From NCBI GenBank assembly GCA_902783825.1, contig CACZSJ010000070.1, forward strand, positions 1 through 6,160: DNA of 6,160 bases, written 5' to 3'. Positions 5,142 to 6,160 of this stretch are shown here, piece after piece. The translations under genes were made by a program, and so were the position numbers. Every line of letters starts with the position of its first letter. Position 1 is the stretch's first letter. Below the pieces are notes generated by a model. It made no database searches, was not told the origin of the DNA, and worked only from the letters and a program-made list of their open reading frames with translations. Origin of the DNA: Oscillospiraceae bacterium (GTDB lineage: Bacteria > Bacillota > Clostridia > Oscillospirales > Oscillospiraceae).

Positions 5142-5828
5142 ATGAAAATTCTGGTCGTTGACGATGAAAAGCTCCTGGTCAAGGGGATCAAATTCAATCT
5201 GGAAAACGAGGGCTACGCCGTGGACACCGGCGATGATGGAGAGCAGGCTGTCTCTCTGGCCCGTGCCGGCAACTATGATCTGATCATCCTGGATCTGATG
5301 ATGCCCAAGAAGGACGGGCTGGAAGCCTGTCAGGAAATCCGCAGCTTTTCCACAGTGCCCATCATCATGCTTACCGCCCGCAGCGAAAAGGCGGATCTGC
5401 TCCTGGGCTTCGAGTCCGGAGCGGACGACTACATCACCAAGCCCTTTGATATTCTGGAGCTGAAGGCGCGGGTGCGCGCCATGCTGCGTCGGGCTTCTCT
5501 TTCCGCGCCGGCGGAAGCGGAGACATCCAGCGTGCTGCAGCGAGGGCACATTTCCGTGGATCCACAGCGGCGCAGCGCCTGGCGGGACGGGCAGCCGGTG
5601 GAGCTGACCATGAAAGAATTTGACTTGATCCTCTTCCTGATGACCCATCCCGGCAAGGTCTACAGCCGGGAATCCCTGCTGGATCTGGTCTGGGGCTACG
5701 AATACCAGGGCGATACCCGCACGGTGGACGTGCATATTCGCCGTCTGCGAGAAAAGTTGGAGCTGAATCCTGCCCAGCCCGCCTATATCATCACCAAATG
5801 GGGCGTGGGTTATTACTTTGCGGACTGA
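5142..5828 (+). CDS. OmpR/PhoB-family response regulator
   Basis: DNA-binding response regulator of 228 aa, full family length. The receiver domain (about 1-118) has the acidic pair Asp7-Asp8, the phosphoacceptor Asp51 in LIILDLMMP, Thr78 in MLTAR, and Lys100 in ITKPF, so it should be a working phospho-switch. After a short Ala/Ser/Glu-rich linker (about 119-130), the winged-helix output domain (about 131-228) has the recognition-helix region TVDVHIRRLREKLE (194-207) and ends in the standard GVGYYF wing. GAGG at 5128-5131, 10 nt before the ATG, supports the start, which also begins exactly at MKILVVDDE. The sensor kinase follows after 12 nt. The family is used for envelope, phosphate and antibiotic sensing (PhoP, WalR, VanR types); sequence alone does not separate these, but the divergent D,D-carboxypeptidase favours an envelope role. 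Confidence 0.96.
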   Translation: MKILVVDDEKLLVKGIKFNLENEGYAVDTGDDGEQAVSLARAGNYDLIILDLMMPKKDGLEACQEIRSFSTVPIIMLTARSEKADLLLGFESGADDYITKPFDILELKARVRAMLRRASLSAPAEAETSSVLQRGHISVDPQRRSAWRDGQPVELTMKEFDLILFLMTHPGKVYSRESLLDLVWGYEYQGDTRTVDVHIRRLREKLELNPAQPAYIITKWGVGYYFAD

Positions 5829-5840
5829 ACGGAGTCGGCT

Positions 5841-6160
5841 ATGCATAGTATACGTTTTCAATTCATCGCCTTTATCACGGCGCTGCTGCTGATTTTGCTG
5901 CTTCTGCTCAACACCTATCCCCTGAGCACTTCCCGGGACGCGGTGTTTGAGGAAAAGCGCAGCTCTCTGTCCGGTCAGGCCGCCGTGGTGGCCTCCTCGC
6001 TGTCGGGTCTGGACAGGCTCAATCAGGCAGGGGTTTCGGAGATTCTGCGCTTTCTGGATATCAGTGGCTTTAGCCGCATCGTGGTAACCAACAGCGCCGG
6101 CCTGGTCATCTATGACGATGCCGGGCAGGTCGGCGGCAGCGCCGGGATCGAGGATATCCG
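5841..6160 (+). CDS. Sensor histidine kinase, N-terminal part (3' partial)
   Basis: The frame is open from ATG 5841 to the right edge (106 codons, no stop), so only the sensor region is present. Residues 1-6 are short and basic, and residues 7-23 form a strongly hydrophobic transmembrane helix (FIAFITALLLILLLLLN). The following extracytoplasmic segment has a helical part, about residues 30-75 (FEEKRSSLSGQAAVVASSL), and then SRIVVTNSAGLVIYDD at 78-93. That last motif resembles the strand pair of the PAS-like or single-Cache sensor domains common in Gram-positive membrane kinases. The kinase core (HAMP, His box, ATPase) must lie beyond the window, so the kinase call rests on the N-terminal layout and on its position 12 nt after the response regulator. 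CGGAG (5830-5834) is 6 nt before the ATG. It is presumably the cognate partner of the regulator. Confidence 0.88.
   Translation, partial: MHSIRFQFIAFITALLLILLLLLNTYPLSTSRDAVFEEKRSSLSGQAAVVASSLSGLDRLNQAGVSEILRFLDISGFSRIVVTNSAGLVIYDDAGQVGGSAGIEDI

Noticed and set aside
5136..5861. 241-aa - strand frame opposite the response regulator
   Set aside because: The opposite strand is a complete response regulator with all key residues; no motif in the antisense product.

Overview
The window looks like ordinary chromosome from a G+C-rich, low-copy-repeat member of the Clostridia, most likely an Oscillospiraceae/Ruminococcaceae-type gut anaerobe. This rests on strong GGAGG-type ribosome binding sites, a Gram-positive style D,D-carboxypeptidase beside an OmpR-type two-component system, a birA lacking its DNA-binding domain, and G+C-rich coding sequence (by eye about 60%). 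The taxonomic call is inference. I see no insertion sequence, phage gene, tRNA, rRNA or CRISPR array.

Region 1 (1-1805, + strand) is the end of an operon. It holds the 3' part of a CE1/esterase-D-like alpha/beta hydrolase whose start lies outside the window, then a NudC-like zinc-ribbon Nudix hydrolase, then a DUF1810 protein whose ATG overlaps the Nudix stop codon by 4 nt. A very strong 17-bp GC-rich hairpin with a T tract closes the operon.

Region 2 (1816-3415, - strand) is a two-gene transcript: an inositol-monophosphatase-family phosphatase followed 2 nt later by birA (biotin ligase without the repressor domain). It has the best promoter in the window, TCGACA-N17-TATAAT with an extended -10, and a 7-bp inverted repeat fills most of the spacer. 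The same hairpin that ends region 1 also sits at the 3' end of this convergent transcript.

Region 3 (3430-6160) concerns the cell envelope. A secreted, membrane-anchored D-alanyl-D-alanine carboxypeptidase (- strand) is transcribed divergently from an OmpR/PhoB-family response regulator and its sensor histidine kinase (+ strand, cut by the window end). The 234-bp divergent intergenic region is rich in dyad symmetry and probably holds both promoters. A hairpin separates the carboxypeptidase from the phosphatase-birA unit. Divergent placement suggests, but does not prove, that the two-component system controls the carboxypeptidase or responds to the wall.

I found no convincing undescribed system. 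The points most worth a second look are the altered substrate-motif positions in the Nudix protein and its tight coupling to DUF1810, the transmembrane anchor and long charged cytoplasmic tail of the carboxypeptidase, and the structured divergent control region.
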